DNA of 40,242 nt, taken from IMG/VR virus record IMGVR_UViG_3300033148_001509, positions 1-40,242 of that record, one strand, 5' to 3'. The notes under the pieces were generated by a model that saw only the letters and a list, made by a program, of their open reading frames with translations, was not told where the DNA came from and did not search any database. Origin of the DNA: a virus. Positions 25,742 to 32,785 of the stretch are shown here, in pieces; the first letter of the stretch is position 1; every line of letters begins with the position of its first letter. The position numbers and the translations under genes are program-made.

Positions 25742-25945
25742 CTACGCTTCAATTTCTTGCAGCTCTTTAAGCGAGGCTATCATTGCAACCAAGTCTCCGC
25801 CCATCACGGCAGAATCAGCCCTTTGCAAACTCTGTTCAATCATAGCAGCACCAAACATGCCATTTGGCCCTATCTCCTTATAGAAACCAAGCACCTCACG
25901 AACTCGCGCCTGCTCTTTTGGTAACTCTTCTGCTAATGAACTCAT
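25742..25945 (-). CDS. Small conserved phage protein (67 aa)
   Basis: Strong AAGGAGAGAGAT before the ATG. Helical and acidic: VREVLGFYKEIGPNGMFG and MGGDLVAMIASLKELQE. This type is widespread in early operons of lambdoid-like phages without known function. Not membrane-bound. Confidence 0.7.
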   Translation of the reverse strand: MSSLAEELPKEQARVREVLGFYKEIGPNGMFGAAMIEQSLQRADSAVMGGDLVAMIASLKELQEIEA

Positions 25946-25973
25946 ATCTCTCTCCTTACAGGGTGGGGTGGTG

Positions 25974-26150
25974 TTATGTCTTCCTTAGCTTAACTATATT
26001 TTCATCCCTCTCGGGGTATCTACCAATCGCATCCCAGAAAACATGCCTTAAGTCCCCAAAGTCATTAATCCCGTGGGCAATATCGCTCTCATGGCTTTTT
26101 AGCCAGTAAATCAGGTCGCTCATATTGTCATCTAAAATAACTGTGCTCAT
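25974..26150 (-). CDS. Small acidic protein (58 aa)
   Basis: Complete small ORF from ATG 26150 with GGAGGAATAGAG upstream to TAA 25974. Residues include SDLIYWLKSHESDIAHGIND and WDAIGRYPERDENIVKLRKT. Helical, no motif recognised. Strong ribosome site and fit to the gap support it. Confidence 0.65.
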   Translation of the reverse strand: MSTVILDDNMSDLIYWLKSHESDIAHGINDFGDLRHVFWDAIGRYPERDENIVKLRKT

Positions 26151-26172
26151 CTCTATTCCTCCATAACAGGTG

Positions 26173-26367
26173 TTAGGCTTTATTAACGCGATCTTCTATA
26201 GCTTTCCACGTTGGTTCATATTCCGGCCAATCAGGCTCAACTACTACGCCAGCAACAGGCACATACCCATTAATCTCTAGCAATCTAGGTAAAATCTCTT
26301 TCTGAGTTTCATCCATGTGGCTTATTTTTAATATCACATATCGTTCTTCACGTTCAAAAGACATCAT
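26173..26367 (-). CDS. Small hypothetical protein (64 aa)
   Basis: GGAGGAGAG precedes ATGATG. A beta strand opening (RYVILKISHM) and an acidic-aromatic tail (PDWPEYEPTWKAIEDRV) are seen. No family known to me. In the leftward early operon of small orphans. Confidence 0.6.
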   Translation of the reverse strand: MMSFEREERYVILKISHMDETQKEILPRLLEINGYVPVAGVVVEPDWPEYEPTWKAIEDRVNKA

Positions 26368-26395
26368 CTCTCCTCCTACTGGTATACTTGTGGGG

Positions 26396-26659
26396 CTAGG
26401 CTGGCTCGTAAGTCAGTTCAAAAATATCTAGCTTGCAGGGATAATATTCACCGGCCACGCCTCGAATAATAAAATCTCCCGGCATACCTTCATGGTCGCC
26501 TTCAAGGGTATGGATGATTATGCTTCCATCTTTCGCGCTCTCCCATTCACGATCCATCTCGTTTAGGAATGCAATTAAATCGTAGGAAGCTTCCTCATCA
26601 ATTGCTGGCAACTGCATAGCTTCAATTACTACTGGTTTCTTTCTGTATTTCATCATCAT
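26396..26659 (-). CDS. Conserved phage protein of the KYRKKPVVIEA type (87 aa)
   Basis: Opens with MKYRKKPVVIEAMQLP (three ATGs in a row; AGGAG favours the third). It ends in HTLEGDHEGMPGDFIIRGV then EYYPCKLDIFELTYEP. This is a very common small phage protein of unknown role, found in many siphoviruses and podoviruses of bacteria. Single-domain, probably beta-rich. Confidence 0.8.
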   Translation of the reverse strand: MMMKYRKKPVVIEAMQLPAIDEEASYDLIAFLNEMDREWESAKDGSIIIHTLEGDHEGMPGDFIIRGVAGEYYPCKLDIFELTYEPA

Positions 26660-26673
26660 CTCCTGTTATGTAT

Positions 26674-26955
26674 CTAAACTGAATGCCCTACGCTGATGAC
26701 AAACACTTCTACTGGATCAGCTCCAAACTCCTCATGAAGAACAACCTCTTTTGCAATCATTGTCCACTTACGGAGCAACACGCGGCTATCATCTCCTTTT
26801 TTTGGATAACCTAAACAGAGGTGGATTTCGTCATAACATTTACCAACTAGCCGCTTTCTCCAGTAATCCGTAGCGAGGCGAAGCTCTACAGTCTTTTCAC
26901 CGTCACGAATCTGCTCCCACCATTTTCTCTTTAAGTTTAATCTTAATATTTTCAC
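26674..26955 (-). CDS. ASCH-domain-like protein (93 aa)
   Basis: LRLNLKRKWWEQIRDGEKTVELR followed by YWRKRLVGKCYDEIHLCLGY fits phage ASCH proteins; that fold is related to PUA and binds RNA or nucleotides in known cases. Start is GTG with AAGGAG seven bases upstream. A role in RNA or modified-nucleotide handling is possible; it is interesting beside a region rich in structured RNAs, but no link is shown. Confidence 0.7.
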   Translation of the reverse strand: MKILRLNLKRKWWEQIRDGEKTVELRLATDYWRKRLVGKCYDEIHLCLGYPKKGDDSRVLLRKWTMIAKEVVLHEEFGADPVEVFVISVGHSV

Positions 26956-26991
26956 GATACACTCCTTAAGTATCTATATGGACTGAGGGGG

Positions 26992-27279
26992 CTAATCTTT
27001 ACCCTTGCGACCCACTCGTTGCTCACAATCAAAGCAATACCACTCTACAGGCTCTCTAGGCTCAGCCACATTCTTTACATTTTTATGGCCAGTGATTGGG
27101 CACTTGATCCACCTATTCCAGAAATGCCCGATTGAGTCGTGAAAAATATACTCCCTGTATTCCCACCATCTGCGGCTAAAAACATCCCGGCCACGCCATC
27201 GCCTACCGTTGCCCCCATAGTTGGGGCAAAACGTAAATAGATACCACCAAATATTCTTGTTTTCTCTGCAAGCTCCCAT
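26992..27279 (-). CDS. Trp-rich hypothetical protein with zinc-like motif (95 aa)
   Basis: I take the second ATG (27279; AGGGGG seven bases upstream). The protein is unusually rich in Trp, Arg and Tyr (RRWWEYREYIFHDSIGHFW) and has CPITGHKN and WYCFDCEQRVG near the C-terminus, which could bind zinc. Role unknown. Confidence 0.65.
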   Translation of the reverse strand: MGACRENKNIWWYLFTFCPNYGGNGRRWRGRDVFSRRWWEYREYIFHDSIGHFWNRWIKCPITGHKNVKNVAEPREPVEWYCFDCEQRVGRKGKD

Positions 27280-27327
27280 CGTCATTCCCCCTTAAGCTGT
27301 TGTTTATTCTGCCATAATTCCTTATAA

Positions 27328-27648
27328 TTAGCTCGTTGCTTTCCGCTCATTTGCACTCATAGTACGGTATACTTCAAGCTTACTTTGAGCGCCTGTTAGC
27401 TGCCATTTCAGCTTGTGTTCTGTCTCTTCACTTGCACAAATAGCATCCACAGCCTCTTTGTAAGCAGGGTGAGTTTCAGCCTTGGACATACGCTCATCCT
27501 TGGTTCCCGTTGAGCCTAAGAATATCTCAGCACGTTTAATCTTGCGGTATTCGTTAAGCTGAGTAGTCTGAGCCTTGGCTACAGCATATTCACCCGCTTT
27601 ATCGCGGATAAATGAAAGACATCTTTCTGCATCTGCATCAGTAATCAT
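27328..27648 (-). CDS. Conserved helical phage protein (106 aa)
   Basis: Helical throughout: DADAERCLSFIRDKAGEYA, KAQTTQLNEYRKIKRAEIFL, then KAETHPAYKEAVDA and a C-terminal coiled-coil segment. This family is common in early regions of gammaproteobacterial phages and often lies near recombination genes. Its biochemical role is unknown to me. Confidence 0.7.
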   Translation of the reverse strand: MITDADAERCLSFIRDKAGEYAVAKAQTTQLNEYRKIKRAEIFLGSTGTKDERMSKAETHPAYKEAVDAICASEETEHKLKWQLTGAQSKLEVYRTMSANERKATS

Positions 27649-27681
27649 GTTCTATCCATTGGGGGCTAGAGGGTTCATGGG

Positions 27682-27852
27682 TTAGGCTCGAACAAAAGGA
27701 ATCCCTTTTTTAACTTTTCGCCAATCAGCCGGAAGTATCGGGTCTTTCTGGAAATTACCATAAACCGGCAAATCTCCAACATATAAACGATCACCAACTT
27801 TCTGCTTCTTTCCGTGCTTTAGTGAATATTGAACTGCTGCATTTCTCATCAT
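27682..27852 (-). CDS. Small basic protein (56 aa)
   Basis: From ATGATG at 27852 with AGGAGAGG upstream to TAA at 27682. Contains LKHGKKQKVGDRLYVGDLPV and ends GIPFVRA. A beta-rich, Lys-rich small protein; fills an otherwise open gap in the operon. Confidence 0.65.
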   Translation of the reverse strand: MMRNAAVQYSLKHGKKQKVGDRLYVGDLPVYGNFQKDPILPADWRKVKKGIPFVRA

Positions 27853-27867
27853 CCTCTCCTTTGTGGG

Positions 27868-28053
27868 CTATGTGGGGTGTCGCTCAGAAAAAGTATCCAT
27901 CCAATAAACTAATATTTCCCTAGCGTCCTCTATTTGTACGCCAAACTCTCTTTGAACATAAGCTCCAGCGCCATACATATTTGTATCCCCAGATTCCCTC
28001 AAGTCATCCAAATACTCAAGATGTTCCTCTGTTACGCTTTCTGGCTTATCCAT
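27868..28053 (-). CDS. Small conserved protein (61 aa)
   Basis: Start ATG at 28053, with GGGAG six bases upstream; an in-frame GTG precedes it. Sequence EEHLEYLDDLRESGDTNMYG then FGVQIEDAREILVYWM is typical of a small family in phage early operons. Helical. Unknown role. Confidence 0.7.
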   Translation of the reverse strand: MDKPESVTEEHLEYLDDLRESGDTNMYGAGAYVQREFGVQIEDAREILVYWMDTFSERHPT

Positions 28054-28086
28054 CACATTCTCCCTTCTGTTGGTGGGTTATGGGGG

Positions 28087-28383
28087 TTAAACTAGATTTC
28101 CATCAATACTGGCTTTAGTCAGCGCGTCATTAAACATAAACACTGTTCTTCTTGATGGCATCCCTTTGGAAGATGTCGCGTAATCAGTGAAACTTGCATA
28201 GGGATAATTAGCAACCCATATCTGCTTGCCATTAAGCTCAACGGTATATCTGTCGTAATTAGTAAACTTCGGGTTTTTCAACTCATGCCTGATAGCTCTA
28301 TCCCAAATACGATTAGTCCCACTGGTTCTAATCCAACACATCGGAGTAACAAACACCTTTAGCAAATACATTAACTCATTCAT
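28087..28383 (-). CDS. Hypothetical protein (98 aa)
   Basis: GGAGG lies six bases before the ATG. Beta-rich with many aromatics (YDRYTVELNGKQIWVANYPY) and a C-terminal RRTVFMFNDALTKASI. No motif recognised. Located beside the methyltransferase gene. Confidence 0.6.
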   Translation of the reverse strand: MNELMYLLKVFVTPMCWIRTSGTNRIWDRAIRHELKNPKFTNYDRYTVELNGKQIWVANYPYASFTDYATSSKGMPSRRTVFMFNDALTKASIDGNLV

Positions 28384-28417
28384 ATCTATCCTCCCTCGTT
28401 ATATCCTATAGAAGTGG

Positions 28418-29056
28418 TTAAAACATATCCTTTTGTGCTGTCTCTGCCTCAAATCTTGCCTGAGCAGCCTTAAAGTAATCCTCGTCTATCTCCATACCCA
28501 CAAAGTCACAGCCGAAGTAATGCGCTGCAATGGCGCTTGAGCCGCTGCCTAAGTGGGTGTCTAGTATTCTTTGGTCAGGTTCTGCGTAATTAGATAAAAG
28601 CCAGTCATAGAGCTTTACGGGCTTTTGTGTGGGGTGGATTTTATGACCGCCAATATGGTCTGAATTATGCTGATGGATGCTGTATGTGAATATCTTTGCT
28701 GGTTTTTTTAACCCCATGCTCACCCACGCATATTCAGCGGTAGCAAAATTATCAACAGTTTGTTGTTTATTCCATATTAAGAAATATTCTGATTCTGGCA
28801 TTGAGAAATTATTTGCCCCCCAGACTATCTGATTGGTGCTTATTCTGAATAACTCCACCCAATATTCTTTAGATGGTTTACCCATATTCCAATCATTCAT
28901 TTTGCCGGTAGGGTCAATTCGTGAGCCAACACCACGCTTTTGCTGCGATGCAATCCCATAAGGCGGGTCTACAATAGCAAGATCAAAGGAATTATCAGGC
29001 TGTGAGTCCATGTATTCCATGCAGTCTGTATTTAATAATTCGATATTTGGCATCAT
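28418..29056 (-). CDS. DNA adenine/cytosine-N4 methyltransferase (DPPY type)
   Basis: 212 residues. DPPYG (30-34) near the N-terminus, HPTQKPVKLY (141-150) and DTHLGSGSS (166-174) near the C-terminus place it in the N6-adenine/N4-cytosine class with the beta order of motifs. It would use S-adenosylmethionine to methylate phage DNA, probably against host restriction. No partner restriction enzyme is in the window. AGGGGG precedes the start. Confidence 0.93.
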   Translation of the reverse strand: MMPNIELLNTDCMEYMDSQPDNSFDLAIVDPPYGIASQQKRGVGSRIDPTGKMNDWNMGKPSKEYWVELFRISTNQIVWGANNFSMPESEYFLIWNKQQTVDNFATAEYAWVSMGLKKPAKIFTYSIHQHNSDHIGGHKIHPTQKPVKLYDWLLSNYAEPDQRILDTHLGSGSSAIAAHYFGCDFVGMEIDEDYFKAAQARFEAETAQKDMF

Positions 29057-29062
29057 ATCCCC

Positions 29063-29467
29063 CTAACCAGTAGCCCTGTTGATAATAGATTGAACTCTAC
29101 TTTTAAACTTTCCCCAATCCTCGCCCACGCCCGGAAATATCTTGTGTTTCTGCCCTAACGCCATCCAATCCTCATTCTTTGTCGGCCATTGCATTACTTT
29201 AGGCTGTGTATCTATCTCATCCTCCCACAGGTCGCCTCTAAGGTACGTTGTGGGGTTTGGTATATATCCGGCCTGCCATCGGGGATCGTCGCTTATACGC
29301 GCTCTCACGTTGGCTATGATGAGGTCTGCAAGTGAATCCAGCTTCCGGCTTTTCCATATCTTCTCAGATTCCTTGCGCTTTACCTTTGTAGGCCAAACTA
29401 GCCAGAACTCATCAAACTGCTTTGAGGTAGGTTCTCGTATCTCTTGACCGCAGCAGTTACAAATCAT
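29063..29467 (-). CDS. Replication protein / helicase-loader-like (134 aa)
   Basis: An N-terminal CNCCGQEIRE zinc-like start is followed by FDEFWLVWPTKVKRKESE and a conserved DPRWQAGYIPNPTTYLRGDL, LWEDEI, which is the C-terminal module of phage replication proteins (O/DnaT-like). The usual DNA-binding winged-helix N-terminus is missing, so this is a short version. It is the only clear replication-initiation candidate in the leftward operon. Confidence 0.7.
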   Translation of the reverse strand: MICNCCGQEIREPTSKQFDEFWLVWPTKVKRKESEKIWKSRKLDSLADLIIANVRARISDDPRWQAGYIPNPTTYLRGDLWEDEIDTQPKVMQWPTKNEDWMALGQKHKIFPGVGEDWGKFKSRVQSIINRATG

Positions 29468-29772
29468 CTTGATAGTATCCCACCAGCAATACCGCGCTTC
29501 AAAGTCTCCACTTCAGCATCCAGAAGCGGCCTTTCCTGCTCTGGTAGCCCCTCGTAGGGAGCCATAAACACCTTTAGAACCTTCATCAGGTGGTATCGGT
29601 TCATCCTGCTCTGGCTGGGCTTTAAGGGTTTGTCAGTCATCACCGATAAGCGACGAACTGAGGTTACCCAATATTCCAGAGAGTATCTGCTGGCTTTAAC
29701 CAAGGCTCTGGCCGTTGGCTTGGCCTTGCTTGTGCCTAGCTGTATATCTACGCGGTTTTTAGGCATCATCAT
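29464..29772 (-). CDS. Basic hypothetical protein (102 aa)
   Basis: Starts at one of three tandem ATGs; its AAGGAG site lies inside the last codons of the upstream HNH gene. Basic, helical: ALVKASRYSLEYWVTSVRRL and QSRMNRYHLMKVLKVFMAPY. It is coupled to the loader-like gene (ATGA), which suggests a shared replication task. No known family. Confidence 0.6.
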   Translation of the reverse strand: MMMPKNRVDIQLGTSKAKPTARALVKASRYSLEYWVTSVRRLSVMTDKPLKPSQSRMNRYHLMKVLKVFMAPYEGLPEQERPLLDAEVETLKRGIAGGILSR

Positions 29773-30526
29773 TACGCTCCTTAAAGTTTCTGTTTACGCC
29801 GCTCGCTCTTTTGCATGTTTTACAATACCTATGCCCTCGATGATCGATGGCTAGATTGTCGCCGCTAAATGGATGTCCGCGCTTACAGTGTGTTTTCTTC
29901 TTGTTATTGTGACCATTTTCAAGTCTAGGAGTATTTAATGCTTGCTCTATACTCCATCCAGAACAGTCTAACCGGCCTCGCAGTGTGCTATAAGCCAACC
30001 CAATCTTGGCCGCCCACTGGGACATAGTCATTCTTTCACCGTTATATTCGATAATCCGTGAATTCCCTTTATTGTTCGATTGCTGTTCTATCGTTGCCCA
30101 TCGGCAGTTTTCCGGCTCATAATTACCATCGTTATTAATACGATCTACTGAAAGGCCGTCTGGGGCCACCCCCATATCTTCAAGAAAATTCTCAAAACTA
30201 TTTTTCCACCTATCGCAAACTGTAATTCCTCTACCCCCGTATCTGGGGTGACTTTTATCCGCACATCTCGATTTAATTCCTTTCCATATTGTGTACTCAT
30301 AGGTTTTTGACATCCCATGAGTCGTTTTAATGGCAATCCTTATTTCATCATGCAGACATCCGCAAGACCTGACCTCTCCAAGCTTAACCAAAGAACCTGC
30401 TATATCTTTGATATTCCCGCAGTCGCACTGGAATGACCAAACCCTGCTACTATTGTAATTTACTCCAACGTCCTTAATTCCAACAAGCCGCCCATATCTT
30501 TTTCCCGTAAGGTCTATCCTCTTCAT
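29759..30526 (-). CDS. HNH-type homing endonuclease with zinc modules (255 aa)
   Basis: N-terminal DLTGKRYGRLVGIKDVG and CDCGN with CGC form a zinc module common in phage HNH-associated proteins. The core RYGGRGITVCDRW, then SVDRINNDGNYEPENCRWAT, is the nuclease part (often annotated HNH or AP2-like). A repeat DNA-binding helix follows (MSQWAAKIGLAYSTLRGRL). The C-terminus has CKRGHPFSG and CKTCKR. It overlaps both neighbours, and its last codons give the next gene its ribosome site. Confidence 0.85.
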   Translation of the reverse strand: MKRIDLTGKRYGRLVGIKDVGVNYNSSRVWSFQCDCGNIKDIAGSLVKLGEVRSCGCLHDEIRIAIKTTHGMSKTYEYTIWKGIKSRCADKSHPRYGGRGITVCDRWKNSFENFLEDMGVAPDGLSVDRINNDGNYEPENCRWATIEQQSNNKGNSRIIEYNGERMTMSQWAAKIGLAYSTLRGRLDCSGWSIEQALNTPRLENGHNNKKKTHCKRGHPFSGDNLAIDHRGHRYCKTCKRASGVNRNFKERNDDA

Positions 30527-30711
30527 TACATGTCCCCACGCTTAATAAGCTCTTCAACGCTCCTGCTGCTTTTATACCAATCATCCCCGCCGTGGTACTG
30601 AGCAACCTCTTTGCCGTGCTTAATCATTAGCCGATACCATAAGGGGCTGATAAATATCTGGGCACCTTCTGGAGTCTCTGGGCGGGTGTTAGGGTCTATT
30701 CCTTTGGGCAT
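30526..30711 (-). CDS. Small hypothetical protein (61 aa)
   Basis: MPKGIDPNTRPETPEGAQIF then SPLWYRLMIKHGKEVAQYHG. TAATG overlap with the HNH gene downstream. No strong ribosome site, so it may depend on coupling to the upstream gene two bases away. Unknown role. Confidence 0.6.
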   Translation of the reverse strand: MPKGIDPNTRPETPEGAQIFISPLWYRLMIKHGKEVAQYHGGDDWYKSSRSVEELIKRGDM

Positions 30712-30713
30712 GG

Positions 30714-31148
30714 TTAAATCTCATACACTTGATAACAGTATATTTCTTCAATCTCCTGCTCATCGTGCAAGTATTCGGTAGTAACCTCTTTGGTTCCAAT
30801 ATAGTCGCCCCATTTATGCCACCTCCATCCTCCATCCAATGGCTGATCACCTCTTGAAACCTTTGTAAAAGACACGCAGTAATTAGTCTCAGAACCCTTT
30901 ATCATAGGACACCGCTCAAAGACTTGATCTGGCGTATCACAAACACCAAATAAACCAAAATACTCGCCGTCTTTGTCTTTAAGATCAGGCCATTCGTCCT
31001 TTGTCGTTATTGTGTTTCCAAAATTATGATGACCAAGATGATAGATTCCCTCATCTACTTCTTTATCGGCACCGCCGCCCATCATTGCATTTAGCATTGC
31101 CATTGTTGGATCGTAATTTTTCGTTGCAGATTTCAGCATTTCCTTCAT
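30714..31148 (-). CDS. Conserved hypothetical protein (144 aa)
   Basis: HLGHHNFGNTITTKDEWPDL and FGLFGVCDTPDQVFERCPMI with three cysteines, then GWRWHKWGDYIGTKEVTTEY. Acidic and beta-rich, possibly a globular enzyme-like domain, but no catalytic motif is evident. The start could be the first or fourth codon (both Met). Confidence 0.65.
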   Translation of the reverse strand: MKEMLKSATKNYDPTMAMLNAMMGGGADKEVDEGIYHLGHHNFGNTITTKDEWPDLKDKDGEYFGLFGVCDTPDQVFERCPMIKGSETNYCVSFTKVSRGDQPLDGGWRWHKWGDYIGTKEVTTEYLHDEQEIEEIYCYQVYEI

Positions 31149-31166
31149 CCTCTTGTTATGTGGGGG

Positions 31167-31349
31167 CTACTTGCCTAAATCCAGCCAACCAGTAATCATG
31201 CCTACGGGTGGTATAATCCCAATTCCATGAACAATCTCAGCTTTGTATGGAGCTTCAAAATCACAATCAGATAGCTTGATAAGATTCTTAACCCAGCCAG
31301 TTCCGACCACTAAAATTATTACAACGTATACGCCTAATACTGTTTTCAT
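31167..31349 (-). CDS. Small membrane protein (60 aa)
   Basis: AAGGAG before the ATG. A first membrane segment (VLGVYVVIILVVGTGWV), a short loop with CDFEAPYKAE, then a second apolar stretch (IGIIPPVGMITGWLDLGK). This exact plan is widespread among phages and prophages of gammaproteobacteria. Function unknown; inner-membrane location predicted. Confidence 0.75.
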   Translation of the reverse strand: MKTVLGVYVVIILVVGTGWVKNLIKLSDCDFEAPYKAEIVHGIGIIPPVGMITGWLDLGK

Positions 31350-31422
31350 CTCAATCTCCTTCCGTTAATTTCAACTCTAATCCTATACCCATTATCAGCC
31401 ATGTATATTCAATGTTTTTTAA

Positions 31423-31611
31423 CTAGGTATCAGTCGATTCTATAACTGTGGGTACATCCTTCCACTCGCCATACATAAGATCAGGCCCATCCTCATATGG
31501 GTTAAGCGAGACGGGGCGATACTGCAAAACAGGCTCATCCTCCATTTCCTCAACATATCCCGTTATGGTTGGAATATCTTTCCATTTTCTTACTAGCCAC
31601 CTTAATTCCAT
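31423..31611 (-). CDS. Small protein with repeated WKD(I/V)PT motif (62 aa)
   Basis: The motif KWKDIPTI near the N-terminus recurs as EWKDVPTV near the C-terminus, suggesting a two-fold internal duplication, each followed by an acidic segment. GGAG upstream. No family recognised. Confidence 0.6.
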   Translation of the reverse strand: MELRWLVRKWKDIPTITGYVEEMEDEPVLQYRPVSLNPYEDGPDLMYGEWKDVPTVIESTDT

Positions 31612-31633
31612 ACATTTCTCCTGTTATACATAA

Positions 31634-32269
31634 CTAGGGGTTAATCTGTACCATCGTTAAATTCCCCGTATGAAATGCTCCGGTGTCGATAAAATTCATG
31701 TTCGCAATTGTTAGCGGTTCGTCAAGTATCGTGTGGCCGTGATAAGTCTTGCTCACGCCCTCTATAGCCTCGCTGTTAGGTTGATAAACCGTCTCCCTAG
31801 CCCATAGCATTACTTGAACGTCTCGCTCTGTAGGAGCCTCTGTGTCGGCCCAATCATGGCTTGGCGCTTGAGAGTGGCAGATACCGACATCACCATTTCT
31901 AGTCTCAACTGTGATAGAATATGGAAGTTCTCGGACTTTCTCACAAAGGTATTTCAATTCATCATTATCTTCACGAAGGAACCACCCGCCGCCATTCTGA
32001 ACCCAATGAGAACAAGCGCTGCCATCAAGGATAACTTTTAGCATCATATCCTCATGGTTGCCTTGTACTGGGTAAAACCAATCACTATTAATCAAATACA
32101 GGCAATCCATACTATCTGGCCCTCTATCTATCAAGTCTCCAACAGAGAAAAGACGGTCTGCCAGAAAATCAAACTCAACCTCTCTCAGCTTGCCTTGCAA
32201 TAACTCCATACATCCATGCAGGTCTCCAACTACAAAGTCCCTGCCATTTTCATTTATTCCATATTTCAT
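31634..32269 (-). CDS. Serine/threonine protein phosphatase-like metallophosphoesterase (NinI-type)
   Basis: The frame opens at 32308, but AAGGAG seven bases before ATG 32269 favours the shorter form (211 residues). The five metal-binding blocks are visible in order: GDLHG, GDLIDRGPDS, GNHE, the ICHSQAPSH region and YHGHT. These define PP2A-like phosphatases such as lambda NinI/PP. It would remove phosphates from proteins, with Mn or Fe at the site. With NinG it links this operon to the lambda nin region. Confidence 0.9.
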   Translation of the reverse strand: MKYGINENGRDFVVGDLHGCMELLQGKLREVEFDFLADRLFSVGDLIDRGPDSMDCLYLINSDWFYPVQGNHEDMMLKVILDGSACSHWVQNGGGWFLREDNDELKYLCEKVRELPYSITVETRNGDVGICHSQAPSHDWADTEAPTERDVQVMLWARETVYQPNSEAIEGVSKTYHGHTILDEPLTIANMNFIDTGAFHTGNLTMVQINP

Positions 32270-32307
32270 CTTCATTCTCCTTATACCCTTTGACTTTAGA
32301 TTGAACA

Positions 32308-32493
32308 CTAATCTTGCTCAAATCCCTTCTTAACGTAGCCACCTAAACTTTTAGTGCAGCCATAGAAATCTTGCATCATATTATCTACTTCTTCTGCGTA
32401 AGCAGGAGGCAATAAATCCTGAGTTATGGTTGTATAGGCAACAAATGCCAGCTCTAGGTTATGTATTCTTTTTTCAAGTTTTTCGATATCCAT
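32308..32493 (-). CDS. Small coiled-coil protein (61 aa)
   Basis: The frame is open from an ATG at 32523, but the ATG at 32493 has AAAGGA eight bases upstream. DIEKLEKRIHNLELAFVAYT is a short coiled coil, followed by an acidic, aromatic C-terminus with CTKSLGGYVKKG. Ends one base into the phosphatase frame. Unknown role. Confidence 0.6.
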   Translation of the reverse strand: MDIEKLEKRIHNLELAFVAYTTITQDLLPPAYAEEVDNMMQDFYGCTKSLGGYVKKGFEQD

Positions 32494-32591
32494 TTTTATA
32501 TCCTTTTTGGTTGCTTTAGACATAGTCCTACAAGGGTGGATAGCCTTTGACCTTTAGGCTTCCTGTTACCCATACCATATTACTTATAATC

Positions 32592-32749
32592 AAAAAAAGC
32601 ATTTAGAAGACAAGCCGTAGCAATTATTAATCGGATTTGAACCGATAACCTCTCGTTACGAGTTTGCTCTGCCATTGAGCTATAACAATCAAGATACGTC
32701 TATCTTACGTAGCGAACTACGCTCTACAACTTGTCATCTAAATACTCTT
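32592..32749 (-). ncRNA. Compact structured RNA: 22-bp closing helix, two hairpins and a tRNA-like domain, ending in T7
   Basis: Minus-strand RNA from about 32749. The arm 32724-32745 pairs with 32599-32620: 18 Watson-Crick pairs, three G-U pairs and one U-U mismatch; as a plus-strand RNA there would be four mismatches, so the minus strand is the folded one. Inside, almost without unpaired bases, lie a CGTAG-TTCG-CTACG hairpin (32708-32721), an AAGATA-GACG-TATCTT hairpin (32691-32706) and a cloverleaf (32622-32689). Seven T follow the helix directly (32592-32598), an intrinsic terminator. A TTAACA-N17-TATTAC promoter ends just before it. Lies in a 290-base gap between leftward genes. Function unknown. 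Confidence 0.75.
32622..32689 (-). tRNA. tRNA-like domain with truncated anticodon arm (probably not a translating tRNA)
   Basis: Minus strand. Acceptor ATTGTTA pairs with TAATAAT (seven pairs, one G-U); U8-A9; D arm GCTC-AATGGCA-GAGC; T arm ATCGG-TTCAAAT-CCGAT. The part between D and T arms is about 18 bases, three to four shorter than needed for a normal anticodon arm plus variable loop; the best local fold is CTCG-TAA-CGAG with a three-base loop, leaving AGGTT as variable region. No encoded CCA. It is best read as a tRNA mimic inside the larger RNA, or a decayed tRNA. Confidence 0.55.
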
Positions 32750-32755
32750 TCTGCC

Positions 32756-32784
32756 GTAATACTAATATCCCCGAAGGGTGTTAA
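32756..32784 (-). promoter_or_regulatory. Promoter of the structured RNA
   Basis: Minus strand TTAACA (32779-32784, five of six consensus bases) and TATTAC (32756-32761, four of six), 17 bases apart. The expected start, about 32749, is only a few bases before the closing helix. A small CCC-TTCG-GGG hairpin lies in the spacer. Confidence 0.5.
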
Positions 32785-32785
32785 C

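Noticed and set aside
26379-26396. Match between TGGTATACTTGTG at 26379 and at 35205 taken as a shared plus-strand promoter
   Set aside because: The first lies just before a leftward ribosome site with no gap or downstream unit; the likeness is probably chance.
32622-32689. Calling this a functional tRNA with anticodon AAC
   Set aside because: That reading leaves a one-base variable region and a mismatched stem; the anticodon arm is too short.
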